Positions 36,336 through 45,377 of a DNA stretch of 64,000 nt are shown piece by piece. The translations under genes were made by a program, and so were the position numbers. Source of the DNA: Bacteroidetes bacterium UBA7662 (lineage in GTDB: Bacteria; Bacteroidota; Bacteroidia; UBA7662); NCBI GenBank assembly GCA_002483345.1, contig DLHS01000015.1:344525-408524 (forward strand). The letters are read 5' to 3'. Position 1 is the stretch's first letter; every line of letters starts with the position of its first letter. The notes under the pieces are model-generated. The model saw only the letters and a list, made by a program, of their open reading frames with translations. It had not been told where the DNA came from and ran no database searches.

Positions 36336-37799
36336 ATGCAACTGAAAAGCAGATTCGTTCAGATTTCCATTGTTTTGGTGGCTGCATATGCCGCCGGATT
36401 GGCCGGAGCCTTCACAGTAGAAGCCTTGAAGGGCAATCATTCCGGTAACGATTTAGACCAGGATCTCATCCGGGCCGTAGATGCTGCCAAGGTGCCTGTC
36501 GGATTCGGGGAATCCAGTACACCTGCCGCACCCTTTGATTTTGTAGAAGCTGCTGACATCAGTACCCGGGCAGTGGTTTATATCAAAACAACCTCCAATG
36601 TGCCGCAGCAATCATTCAACGATTGGTTTTTCGGTGATGTATTCAGCAATCGCCAGCAATTGGTGGTGAATTCAGGCTCTGGCGTCATACTTTCCGAAGA
36701 CGGCTATATCGTAACCAACAACCATGTAGTAGAGAAAGCCGTAAAAGTCGAAATTGTCCTCAATGATAAACAAGCCTATGAGGCTAAAGTCATCGGAACC
36801 GACCCCTCTACCGACCTTGCTTTGCTGAAAATTGAAGCCCGGAACCTGCCGGTTATACCGCTTACCAATTCAAACAAGGTAAAGGTTGGCGAATGGGTGT
36901 TAGCCGTTGGAAACCCATTCAATCTTACTTCTACCGTTACGGCAGGTATTGTAAGTGCCAAAGGACGTAATCTCAATATAGTTAACAACATTGCGCCCAT
37001 TGAAAGTTTTATACAGACAGATGCTGCTATCAATCCCGGTAATTCAGGTGGTGCGCTGGTAAATGCCCGGGGAGAACTGGTAGGTATTAATACTGCCATT
37101 CTGAGTCGTACCGGGGCTTACAACGGTTATGGTTTTGCGGTTCCGGCAAACATTGTCAGCAAAGTTATCCGTGATCTCAAGGAATTTGGCAGTGTACAAC
37201 GGGCATTTTTTGGAGCGGATGTACTGGATATAGATGCTAAAATCAAAGAAAGACTTAAACTCAACGATTTCAAAGGCGTTTATGTGAACGGGGTAGCTGG
37301 TTATGGACCAGCCAAGGAAGCCGGTATGAAAGAAGGTGATATTCTGATCAGTTTCAACAATGTACCTGTCGACAGCAAAGCGAGTTTTGACGAGCAGCTG
37401 AGTTATTACAGGCCTGGTGAAAAAGTGAGCCTTACCTGGCTACGCGACAGCAAAGAAAAAAGTAGTCTGGTAGAGCTGACGAACACAGAAGGCACCACGG
37501 CTGTCCTCAAAAAAGAAGCCGTCCACAGTGCCAAACTGGCGGCTGACTTTGAAGCCATCAGCAAGCTTGAGAAAGATAAATTCAAAATTGAGGGGGGTGT
37601 GCGAATTACCAATATCAGTGCCGGTTATATGGCTCGACTTGGCCTGAGAGAGGGTTATATCATTACACATGTCAATAAAACACCTGTACTGACAGCTGCC
37701 GAGGCCATCGATATACTGGAAAACATGCGGGGGAATATCAGCATTGAGGGGATTGATCAGAACGGTCGTAAATCCTATTTTTCGTTCTTTTCCTATTAG
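36336..37799 (+). CDS. htrA: HtrA/Deg-family periplasmic serine protease (copy 2)
   Basis: A 487-residue paralogue of the protease at 3984-5426. N-terminal signal anchor (ISIVLVAAYAAGLAGAF); catalytic His130 in NNHVVEK, Asp160 in STDLALLKI and Ser237 in NPGNSGGAL; PDZ1 at about 290-380 and a second PDZ-like domain at about 400-487. The region before His130 differs from copy 1, and so does the L1-type loop after VTAGIVSAK. Having two such genes 31 kb apart suggests an old duplication with specialised substrates. Both have a similar direct repeat upstream. Confidence 0.95.
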   Translation: MQLKSRFVQISIVLVAAYAAGLAGAFTVEALKGNHSGNDLDQDLIRAVDAAKVPVGFGESSTPAAPFDFVEAADISTRAVVYIKTTSNVPQQSFNDWFFGDVFSNRQQLVVNSGSGVILSEDGYIVTNNHVVEKAVKVEIVLNDKQAYEAKVIGTDPSTDLALLKIEARNLPVIPLTNSNKVKVGEWVLAVGNPFNLTSTVTAGIVSAKGRNLNIVNNIAPIESFIQTDAAINPGNSGGALVNARGELVGINTAILSRTGAYNGYGFAVPANIVSKVIRDLKEFGSVQRAFFGADVLDIDAKIKERLKLNDFKGVYVNGVAGYGPAKEAGMKEGDILISFNNVPVDSKASFDEQLSYYRPGEKVSLTWLRDSKEKSSLVELTNTEGTTAVLKKEAVHSAKLAADFEAISKLEKDKFKIEGGVRITNISAGYMARLGLREGYIITHVNKTPVLTAAEAIDILENMRGNISIEGIDQNGRKSYFSFFSY

Positions 37800-37856
37800 C
37801 ATTTGTTGATGGGCCGTGGATTGAGATAATCAGTATGATTTGCGCGGATATTTCAG

Positions 37857-37881
37857 ACCCGTTTTGGCGGGTTGACTTTTT
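37857..37881 (+). terminator. Weak intrinsic terminator after htrA copy 2
   Basis: ACCCG pairs with CGGGT around a 6-base loop, followed by TGACTTTTTA. The stem is short and the T-run interrupted. Confidence 0.45.
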
Positions 37882-37891
37882 ATCTCCAATC

Positions 37892-37909
37892 TATCGTAAT
37901 TATACGATA
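37892..37909. promoter_or_regulatory. Palindromic operator of the arsenic operon (candidate ArsR site)
   Basis: A perfect inverted repeat with 7-base arms and a 4-base centre, TATCGTAATTATACGATA. Its right arm overlaps the first two bases of the TATATTTG promoter element, so a bound dimer would block RNA polymerase. ArsR-family dimers bind such AT-rich palindromes, and arsR is the second gene of this operon. Confidence 0.65.
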
Positions 37910-37915
37910 TATTTG
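37908..37915 (+). promoter_or_regulatory. -7 element of the acr3-arsR operon
   Basis: TATATTTG matches TAnnTTTG and ends 5 bases before the acr3 ATG, predicting a leaderless or almost leaderless mRNA. Confidence 0.55.
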
Positions 37916-37920
37916 CAGCC

Positions 37921-38994
37921 ATGGCGACACAACTTAAGTTTCCTGACCGGTACCTGACCCTTTGGATTTTTCTGGCCATGTTGCTGGGAGTAGCCCTTGG
38001 TACAGTATTTCCCGGTATCAGCGACCTGATAAATAGGTTCAGTATCGGATCCACCAATGTCCTGATTGCGGCAGGTTTGATAATCATGATGTACCCGCCT
38101 TTGGCTAAGGTAAAATTTGAGGCTCTTCCGCTTGTTTTCAGAAATTTCAGACTGATGCGTGTCTCTTTGGTGCTGAACTGGCTGATTGGTCCGTTGTTGA
38201 TGTTTTTCCTGGCTCTCCTTTTCCTGCGCGATGAACCGGGTTATATGACCGGCCTGATTCTCATCGGATTGGCCCGTTGTATCGCCATGGTCTTGGTATG
38301 GAACGAGCTGGCGAAAGGAAACCGGGAATATGCAGCCGGTTTGGTCGCCTTGAACAGCATTTTTCAGGTATTGACCTATGCTTTTTTTGCCTGGTTATTT
38401 ATTACAGTACTCCCCCGCTGGTTTGGTTTGGAAGGCCTGGCCGTCGATATCAGCATGCGTGACATTGCTGAGAGTGTATTGCTATATCTGGGAGTTCCCT
38501 TCGCGCTGGGGTATTTATCGCGGCGGGTGGGCATCAGTCGTAAAGGAGAAAACTGGTATAATACCCGGTTTCTGCCGGTTATCAGTCCGTTCACCTTATA
38601 CGCCCTTCTTTTCACTATCGTCCTGATGTTCAGTCTGAAGGGGGCATTGATAGTAAGTCTGCCTTTCGATGTACTTAAAATCGCGGTGCCACTGCTGATT
38701 TACTTTTTTGTGATGTTCCTGATCAGTTTCTGGCTCTCCAAGCGATCAGGCGCCACTTATGAACAGAATGCAGCCATTTCCTTCACCGCAGCCGGCAATA
38801 ATTTTGAGCTGGCCATTGCGGTAGCTATCGCTGTATTTGGTCTGAACTCCGATCAGGCTTTTACAGGTGTCATTGGCCCGTTGGTAGAGGTTCCTGCCCT
38901 TATATTGCTGGTCCGGGTATCGTTCTGGCTCAGAAAAAAGTTTTATCCGCTTCAAACCATCTCAAACAACGTTCATGGGAACAACCAAAACTGA
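37921..38994 (+). CDS. acr3: Arsenite efflux permease Acr3
   Basis: A 357-residue ten-helix inner-membrane carrier of the BART superfamily that exports arsenite driven by the proton gradient. The conserved cysteine is Cys120 in IGLARCIAMVLVWN, the family hallmark, and AAGNNFELAIAVAIAVFG is the typical late discontinuous helix. The length fits ACR3 rather than ArsB. It is first in a three-gene operon with arsR and a phosphatase-like gene, overlapping arsR by 20 bases. Expression is probably repressed by ArsR at the palindrome just upstream. Confidence 0.95.
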   Translation: MATQLKFPDRYLTLWIFLAMLLGVALGTVFPGISDLINRFSIGSTNVLIAAGLIIMMYPPLAKVKFEALPLVFRNFRLMRVSLVLNWLIGPLLMFFLALLFLRDEPGYMTGLILIGLARCIAMVLVWNELAKGNREYAAGLVALNSIFQVLTYAFFAWLFITVLPRWFGLEGLAVDISMRDIAESVLLYLGVPFALGYLSRRVGISRKGENWYNTRFLPVISPFTLYALLFTIVLMFSLKGALIVSLPFDVLKIAVPLLIYFFVMFLISFWLSKRSGATYEQNAAISFTAAGNNFELAIAVAIAVFGLNSDQAFTGVIGPLVEVPALILLVRVSFWLRKKFYPLQTISNNVHGNNQN

Positions 38995-39307
38995 AGTATT
39001 TACAGAAGCCCAGAATGAACTCGCTGCGCTTGCCAAAGCGCTGGGTCATCCTGCCCGGATTGCCATACTGGAACACCTGATGAAGACCAACAGCTGCGTT
39101 TGCGGAGATATAGTGGACGTATTGCCATTGGCACAGGCTACCGTTTCGCAACATCTCAAAGAACTGAAAGCAGCAGGATTAATCCAGGGTCAGATCAGCG
39201 GGACCAGCGTTTGTTATTGTATTGACCCGCTGCAATGGGAGAAGTACGGCACCATACTGAAGGCATTTTTTGCTGAATACCAGCTCCAGCAAGCCAAATG
39301 TTGCTGA
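38975..39307 (+). CDS. arsR: ArsR-family metalloregulatory repressor
   Basis: A 110-residue winged-helix repressor. The helix-turn-helix reads ATVSQHLKELKAAGLI. Cysteines occur in three close pairs: Cys41/Cys43 (SCVCGDIVD, the alpha-3 position of classical As(III) sites), Cys80/Cys82 (SVCYCID, in the wing) and Cys109/Cys110 at the very end. Arsenite binding would release DNA. Which cysteines form the sensing site is uncertain. It overlaps acr3 at its start and the next gene at its end, so the operon is autoregulated and translationally coupled. Confidence 0.93.
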   Translation: MGTTKTEVFTEAQNELAALAKALGHPARIAILEHLMKTNSCVCGDIVDVLPLAQATVSQHLKELKAAGLIQGQISGTSVCYCIDPLQWEKYGTILKAFFAEYQLQQAKCC

Positions 39308-39933
39308 ATATGCTATATCCTACCCTCCTGCAATCGGTTGAAAAGGCGCTTGCCGCAGCCGATGCCGTACAAACGGACAGGCAGCCTTTACTCAACAGAC
39401 TCGCCGTTTATATGCAGCAACGGTTGTCGGCTGAACAAACCATCAATCTGGTCTTCATCTGCACTCACAATTCGAGGCGCAGCCACCTGGCACAAGCCTG
39501 GGCAAAAGCTTTGGGCGATTATTTCGCGATTCCGAAGCTCAGTTGCTTTTCGGGAGGTACAGAAGCTACTGCCCTCCATCCGAATGCGGTTACTGCCTTA
39601 CATACGGCTGGTTTTGCCATCAGCAGTGAGTACCAGACCCTAAATCCGGTTTACCGGCTGCATACCGGCAGTTCCGGACAAGAATTATTACTGTATTCAA
39701 AAAAATTCGATGCCCCTGAAAACCCGTCGGAGGCCTTTGCGGCCATCATGGTATGTTCAGATGCTGATGAAGCGTGTCCTTTTGTTCCCGGAACTGATTT
39801 ACGGTTGGCATTGCCGTATGAAGACCCCAAAATAGCCGACGGAACCCCTGAAGTTGCCGCGGTTTACAGCCAGAGAAGTGCACTGATAGCTTCAGAACTT
39901 GCTTTTGTCTTCCGCCAACTCCGGTTCAATTAA
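39298..39933 (+). CDS. Low-molecular-weight phosphatase/arsenate-reductase-like protein with N-terminal extension
   Basis: A 211-residue protein. Residues 51-190 hold an LMW-PTPase fold beginning VFICTHNSRRS, a CX5R(S) loop suited to arsenate or phosphotyrosine chemistry. Ahead of it is a roughly 45-residue helical extension not found in plain ArsC. A late Cys in DEACPF might be a resolving cysteine. It is the third gene of the ars operon, overlapping arsR by 10 bases, so a role in arsenate reduction is likely. Start may be ATG 39298 or ATG 39310. The last 8 bases overlap the convergent tolC-like gene. Confidence 0.85.
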   Translation: MLLNMLYPTLLQSVEKALAAADAVQTDRQPLLNRLAVYMQQRLSAEQTINLVFICTHNSRRSHLAQAWAKALGDYFAIPKLSCFSGGTEATALHPNAVTALHTAGFAISSEYQTLNPVYRLHTGSSGQELLLYSKKFDAPENPSEAFAAIMVCSDADEACPFVPGTDLRLALPYEDPKIADGTPEVAAVYSQRSALIASELAFVFRQLRFN

Positions 39934-41239
39934 GTAATACGCCGCTTAAACGAAGCAATTCCGTGCGTGTTACCATCACCACGTATTTCGCCTGAATCAG
40001 GCGGGTTTCGGCTGCAACGTATTGACGCTGGGCATCGCGTAATTCCAGTGCAGTGAGTGATCCTACTTTGAAACTTTCTTCCGCTACCTCCAGGTTCTGT
40101 GCTGCGACAGCCAGATTTTCGGTTTCCAGACCAACAAGCTGCAGTGAATTTTTGTAAGAGGCAAACAACCGGCTAATGGCTGCCGTAAGGGCCGTCCTCT
40201 CCTGTTCAAGCTGTAATTCAGCTGTTTCAATTCGGATTTTAGCATTCTGACGCTCACGGTGCACGTAAAATCCGTTAAAAAGATTCAGACTGGCCCGTAT
40301 GCCATAGTTGATCCCCGTATTCTGATTGCTGGCCAGAAAGCCTGCCTCTGAACTGCTCTGGTTCCAGTGATAATCGCCTAAAACATCTACCCTTGGCAAC
40401 ATGGCTGCTTGCACTTCTTTCAGCTCAAGTTGCGCTACCCTGCGATTAGTTTCTGCCACCAGCAAAGATGGATTCTGTTTTAAGGCATCGTTCCGGAGTT
40501 TCGAGAGTTCCAGCTCACTTCCGGTCTGCAGACTATCGGTCGTTATAAAAGCAGCTTCCGCATCTCTTCCGAGCAATTCATTGAGGGCTATCTGTGCCTC
40601 TTTCAACAGCTGTTTTTGCTCCAATTGGGCGGAGATATCGCTGTTCAGATCAACTTTCGCCTGGAGCATTTCGAGTTTGCTGCTGCTGCCAAGCCTAAAC
40701 CGCTCCTCAGAAAGCTCAAACCGCTCCTGTGAAATGGCCACATTTTTATCGGCTACCACTATCTGCTGGCGGGCCTGTACTACCCTGGCATAAGCCTGAA
40801 TAATCAGTGCTACATTGGCCTCAATGCGGATTTTAGCATCGGCTTCTCCCATTTTTTTGAGTTCCCCCAGCTTTTCGTAGGTGGTGAACATCTTAAGACC
40901 ATCAAAAATGGTCCAGTTCAGACCTACCAGAGCGGAGGTAGTTTCTGAGCTGGCACCGTCTCTTTCAAGTATCTGACCACTTAAAAACTCCTGGCGGGTA
41001 TTGTTGCTTGCATTGCTTTGATCGAACTGGGCGGTCACCGAAGGTAAAAAACCGGCATTCCCCACCGAATGGTTGTTATCCGCCATACGCTGGTTGTTTT
41101 TAGCGATACGGATATCGTAGTTTTTCTCTAATCCCACCCGGATAGCCTCCTGCAAACTAAGCGCCTCCTCCCCGACCTGTGCCTGCAGATTGCCTGCAAG
41201 CAGTAACAGGGCTGCGGCATAACTAATCCACTGTTTCAT
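39926..41239 (-). CDS. TolC-family outer-membrane efflux protein
   Basis: A 437-residue outer-membrane channel: signal peptide (ending GNLQA), long alpha-helical coiled-coil hairpins rich in Glu/Gln/Leu and an internal repeat characteristic of OEP proteins (ALSLQEAIRVGLEKNYDIRIAK and later ELRDAQRQYVAAETRLIQAKY). It completes the tripartite pump with the upstream permease and adaptor; the start lies 17 bases inside the permease gene. Confidence 0.93.
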   Translation of the reverse strand: MKQWISYAAALLLLAGNLQAQVGEEALSLQEAIRVGLEKNYDIRIAKNNQRMADNNHSVGNAGFLPSVTAQFDQSNASNNTRQEFLSGQILERDGASSETTSALVGLNWTIFDGLKMFTTYEKLGELKKMGEADAKIRIEANVALIIQAYARVVQARQQIVVADKNVAISQERFELSEERFRLGSSSKLEMLQAKVDLNSDISAQLEQKQLLKEAQIALNELLGRDAEAAFITTDSLQTGSELELSKLRNDALKQNPSLLVAETNRRVAQLELKEVQAAMLPRVDVLGDYHWNQSSSEAGFLASNQNTGINYGIRASLNLFNGFYVHRERQNAKIRIETAELQLEQERTALTAAISRLFASYKNSLQLVGLETENLAVAAQNLEVAEESFKVGSLTALELRDAQRQYVAAETRLIQAKYVVMVTRTELLRLSGVLLN

Positions 41240-44200
41240 CTTTTTTCACTTGAGGGGTTGGTAAAGAGATATAGGAATAGATGGCAGGTATCAGGTACAG
41301 ACTTAAAAAAGTAGCGAAAATCATCCCGCCGACTACAGCAATACCCATCGGTACACGGCTTTCTGCACCCTCACCCAAGGCAAGTGCAATGGGTAAAATC
41401 CCGAGTATGGTTGAAAAAGAAGTCATCAGAATGGGTCGGAAACGGGAAGCCGCCGCCTCACTGATGGCATCCAGCAGTTGCATGCCGCTTTCCTTGCGCT
41501 GGTTGGCAAACTCTACGATGAGGATACCGTTTTTGGTCACCAGTCCAATGAGCATGATAATACCTATCTGGCTGAAAATATTGGATGTCTGGTCGAACAA
41601 CCACAGGGAAAGTACGGCTCCTGCGAAGGCCAACGGGACTGTAAACATGATGATAAACGGATCCCTGAAACTTTCAAACTGGGCTGCGAGAACAAGGTAG
41701 ATGAGAATCAGTGCCAGCGCAAAAGCAAACTGCAGGCTTGAAGAGCTGTCTCTGAACTCTTTGGAGGCTCCTTCGAGCGAAGTCCGGAATTCTGCAGGCA
41801 GCACGGCCGTAGCTACCTGGTCCATCGCTTCTATGCCTTGTCCGATGGTCTTACCAGGTGCCAGATTGGCGGATACAGTGGCAGATACATAGCGGTTAAA
41901 TCGGAATCGTTGCAATGGACTGGTTTCTTCTTTCAGCTTAACCACATTATCAAGCTGAATAAGGTCTCCCCGGTTGTTTTTAACGAACATCGAACGCAAA
42001 TCGAGGGGGTCGTTCCTGTCCTGGCGATCGAGCTGCCCAATGACCTGATACTGTTTTCCGTTCATGATGAAGTATCCGAAACGTTGTCCGCTGAGTGCGA
42101 ACTGCAGGGTTTGCGCGATATCCAGAACGGAAACCCCTAAGTTTCTGGCCTTTTCCCGGTCAATTTCGAGGGATAACTCCGGTTTATTGAATTTCAGGTT
42201 GACATCCACAAAGGTGAAAGTGGGGTCTTGCGCTGCCTTTTCGAGAAACTGAGGCAGTACTTCCTTAAGTTTTTCGAAATCAGGGGCCTGTATTACATAT
42301 TGAACTGGTAACCCTCCTGCGGTCCGGGCACCAAATGTTTGTTGCTGAGAAACAAAAGAACGGGCTTCAGGTAAACGATTCACCACTTTAGTCAGTTCTT
42401 CTGCCAGTTGCATCTGGGTTTTATCCCGTTCTCCCGGTTCCTTCAGAATTAAACGGGTAAAGCCTGAATTCGTAGAAGAGCTTGCACCGAATCCCGGAGA
42501 GGTTACGGTGATAATGGATTTGGCATCTTTCACATTTTCCTTCAGGAATCCATACAATTCCATCATAAAAGCATCCATGAATTCAAAAGTAGCACCCTCT
42601 TGTGCGGTTGCGAACACCCGCACATCCGAGCGGTCTTCCATAGGTGCCAGTTCTGACGGGAGTCGCAGGTAAAGCCATCCTCCCAAAACAGTTAAAACCG
42701 CGATGATTGGAAATGCCACCCATCTCCTGCCCATAAAGGCTTTCAGGCTGTTCCGGTAGGCGGCGTTTAGTTTATCGAAGAAAACCTCTGAACGTTGGTA
42801 GATTTTAGAGTGGCCTTTTGATTTGCGCAGTATCCTGCCCGACAACATGGGTGTAAGCGTAAGAGCCACAAAGGCGCTGATGGCTACTGAACCCGCTATC
42901 ACTACCCCGAATTCTGTAAACAGCTTACCGGTAATACCCTGCAGGAATATGATGGGTAGAAAAACAGCTACCAGTGCTATGGTTGTCGCAATTACAGCGA
43001 AGAATATCTCATCAGAGCCTTCCTTTGCAGCCTGCATGGGTGGCATACCGGCTTCAATTTTGGTATAGATATTCTCCAGTACCACAATGGCATCATCTAC
43101 TACCAGACCAATGGCCAGTACAATACCTAACAGGGTCAGTACATTGATGGTAAAACCTGCCAGGTACATGATAAAAAAGGTACCGATGAGTGAAATCGGA
43201 ATAACCAGAACCGGGATAATGGTTGTCCGCCAGTTACGCAGGAAGAGGAAAATAATCATTACCACCAGAATAAAGGCGGTATAGATGGTTTCCTGCACTT
43301 CTGAAATCGACTTGCGGATATATTCGGTGGTATCAAAACCCAGGTCTGTTTCGATGTCTTCTGGCAGATTGAGCTTGATTTCATCTACCCTTTTATAGAA
43401 CTCATCGGCAATCTCAATGTAGTTTGAACCTGGTTGGGGAATAAGCACAACCCCTACCATGGGTATACCATCACGACGCAGCAAAGTCCGGAGGTTTTCT
43501 GCTTCCAGCTCTGCCCTGCCTACATCTTTCAGCCGCAGCACCTGATTTTCGGTTTCCCGTATAATGAGTTCACTGAATTCATCGGGTGTAGTAATCCGGC
43601 CCATGGTTCTCACCGTGAGTTCAATACTCTGGCCTTCTATGGCACCGGAAGGAAGTTCTACATTTTCTGCCAGCAGGGCATTTCTGACATCTACAGCCGT
43701 AATTCCATAGGCGGCCATTTTAGCAGGATCGAGCCACAAACGCATCGAATATTTCTTCTGCCCCCAGATTTGTACAGAGCTTACACCTGCTATGGTCTGC
43801 AGACGCTCTTTAAATACCTTTTCTGCCACATCGCTCAGATCAAGCAGTGAGCGGTTTTTGCTTTTGATATTGAGAAACAGGATGGGATTAGCATCCGCAT
43901 CAGCTTTGGCGACGGTTGGTGGGTCAATATCAGGTGGGAGGTTGCTGATGGCGCGGGAAACACGGTCGCGGACATCGTTGGCGGCTACTTCCAGATCAAC
44001 CTGCTGGGTAAACTCAACGGTTATGGTGCTCCTGCCGTCGCGGCTTACAGAGCTCAGCGAGTTGATGCCGGCAATACCATTTAATGATTCTTCCAAAGGT
44101 TCCGTTACCTGCGATTCTATGATATCTGCATTCGCACCTACATAGTTGGTGGTTACCGTAATAATCGGAGCATCCACACTCGGATATTCCCGTACCCCCA

Positions 44201-44294
44201 GAAAACTAAAGGCAATAAAACCGAGCAGGAGAATAACCAGTGAAAAGACGATGGTCAGTACCGGCCGTTGTATGGAAACTGAAGATAAACTCAT
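41223..44294 (-). CDS. RND multidrug efflux permease (HAE1/AcrB type)
   Basis: A 1023-residue inner-membrane trimeric transporter that drives drugs or metabolites out by proton antiport. Twelve helices in two blocks, two large periplasmic loops, and the proton-relay Asp pair in GLVVDDAIVVLEN in helix 4. The opening LSSVSIQRPVLTIVFS and FSTILGILPIALA are typical HAE1 sequence. It sits between adaptor (6-base gap) and TolC (17-base overlap). Substrates cannot be deduced. Confidence 0.95.
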   Translation of the reverse strand: MSLSSVSIQRPVLTIVFSLVILLLGFIAFSFLGVREYPSVDAPIITVTTNYVGANADIIESQVTEPLEESLNGIAGINSLSSVSRDGRSTITVEFTQQVDLEVAANDVRDRVSRAISNLPPDIDPPTVAKADADANPILFLNIKSKNRSLLDLSDVAEKVFKERLQTIAGVSSVQIWGQKKYSMRLWLDPAKMAAYGITAVDVRNALLAENVELPSGAIEGQSIELTVRTMGRITTPDEFSELIIRETENQVLRLKDVGRAELEAENLRTLLRRDGIPMVGVVLIPQPGSNYIEIADEFYKRVDEIKLNLPEDIETDLGFDTTEYIRKSISEVQETIYTAFILVVMIIFLFLRNWRTTIIPVLVIPISLIGTFFIMYLAGFTINVLTLLGIVLAIGLVVDDAIVVLENIYTKIEAGMPPMQAAKEGSDEIFFAVIATTIALVAVFLPIIFLQGITGKLFTEFGVVIAGSVAISAFVALTLTPMLSGRILRKSKGHSKIYQRSEVFFDKLNAAYRNSLKAFMGRRWVAFPIIAVLTVLGGWLYLRLPSELAPMEDRSDVRVFATAQEGATFEFMDAFMMELYGFLKENVKDAKSIITVTSPGFGASSSTNSGFTRLILKEPGERDKTQMQLAEELTKVVNRLPEARSFVSQQQTFGARTAGGLPVQYVIQAPDFEKLKEVLPQFLEKAAQDPTFTFVDVNLKFNKPELSLEIDREKARNLGVSVLDIAQTLQFALSGQRFGYFIMNGKQYQVIGQLDRQDRNDPLDLRSMFVKNNRGDLIQLDNVVKLKEETSPLQRFRFNRYVSATVSANLAPGKTIGQGIEAMDQVATAVLPAEFRTSLEGASKEFRDSSSSLQFAFALALILIYLVLAAQFESFRDPFIIMFTVPLAFAGAVLSLWLFDQTSNIFSQIGIIMLIGLVTKNGILIVEFANQRKESGMQLLDAISEAAASRFRPILMTSFSTILGILPIALALGEGAESRVPMGIAVVGGMIFATFLSLYLIPAIYSYISLPTPQVKKDETVD

Positions 44295-44300
44295 GGCTGT

Positions 44301-45371
44301 TTATTCAATTTCAAGAAGTTGAACGGGTTGGCCGGGCCGTACTTTCAGGATACCTGCTGTAATGAGGGTATCTCCTACACTTAACCCTTTTGTTACCCGA
44401 ATCAAATCAGCCGACCGTTGGCCCGTTTCTATATAAACCGGACTGACCACACCGTTTTTAACAAGAAATACTTTTTTGGCGTTTTGCTCAGGAATCACAG
44501 AACGCGTTGGAATCAACAGGGATTCATCGAACTGTTTCAGACGGATAGATACTTTGGCGAATGCACCGGCAACCAGTTGATTGTTTTTATTGGGTAACTG
44601 CGCCCTTAATTGCAGTGTTCGGGTGGCTACATCTATACGGGGAGCGACAGCAATGATACGTGCCTCCAGGCTGTCGGGTTGATTTTCGACATTCACGGTG
44701 ATGGAACCTCCCCGCGCAACCAAACCTGCATAACGCTCCGGTATGGAGAAATCCACCAACATCGGATCGGCATTAACCAACTCTGCTATACGAGCATTTT
44801 GGGTAACATAAGCTCCTAAGCTCACATAACGCAAGCCTACCTTCCCTGCAAAGGGTGCCCTGATTTCTGTTTTAGCAATCTGTGCCTTCACGAGAGCGAT
44901 GTCTGCTTCCACCCCTTGTTTTTCTGTTGAAAACAAATCATACTCCTGCTGGCTGATGGCTCCCTTCTCAAACAGCGTTTTCTGCCGTTGATCACGGGTT
45001 TCAAATTCTTTCAGTCTGGCTTTGAGTTTGGAAAGTTGTGCCTGCAAATCGGCATCATTGAGTTTAACCAATAACTGCCCCTGTTGCACCGCACTTCCTT
45101 CCTGCAGGTCAAGTCTCACAATTTTACCAGCTGCCTCACTGTTGAGCGAGACTTCCTGATTTGCAACCAGTGTGCCGGTAGCGGCAATGAGGTTATCAAA
45201 GGTGGAATATTTGATAATCTGCGCTTTAACGGTGGTAGGTGGTGGTCCTGCTGTGCCAGAACCTGCCTTTGGCAGGGCTTCCGGTGCTTCATAGAACTTA
45301 TACCAAACCAAAAGGGCAACCACCCCGGCTACCAATACATAGGCTAACCAGCTTACTTTTTTGTTTCGCAT
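44301..45371 (-). CDS. Periplasmic adaptor (membrane-fusion) protein of the RND pump
   Basis: A 356-residue inner-membrane-anchored adaptor: N-terminal helix (WLAYVLVAGVVALLVW), a biotinyl-lipoyl-like domain split by a coiled-coil hairpin (KLKARLKEFETRDQRQ...), beta-barrel and membrane-proximal domain ending VRPGQPVQLLEIE. It links the permease to the TolC-like channel. Only six bases separate it from both its neighbours, so a four-gene transcript with the glycosyltransferase is likely. Confidence 0.93.
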   Translation of the reverse strand: MRNKKVSWLAYVLVAGVVALLVWYKFYEAPEALPKAGSGTAGPPPTTVKAQIIKYSTFDNLIAATGTLVANQEVSLNSEAAGKIVRLDLQEGSAVQQGQLLVKLNDADLQAQLSKLKARLKEFETRDQRQKTLFEKGAISQQEYDLFSTEKQGVEADIALVKAQIAKTEIRAPFAGKVGLRYVSLGAYVTQNARIAELVNADPMLVDFSIPERYAGLVARGGSITVNVENQPDSLEARIIAVAPRIDVATRTLQLRAQLPNKNNQLVAGAFAKVSIRLKQFDESLLIPTRSVIPEQNAKKVFLVKNGVVSPVYIETGQRSADLIRVTKGLSVGDTLITAGILKVRPGQPVQLLEIE

Positions 45372-45377
45372 TTATAA

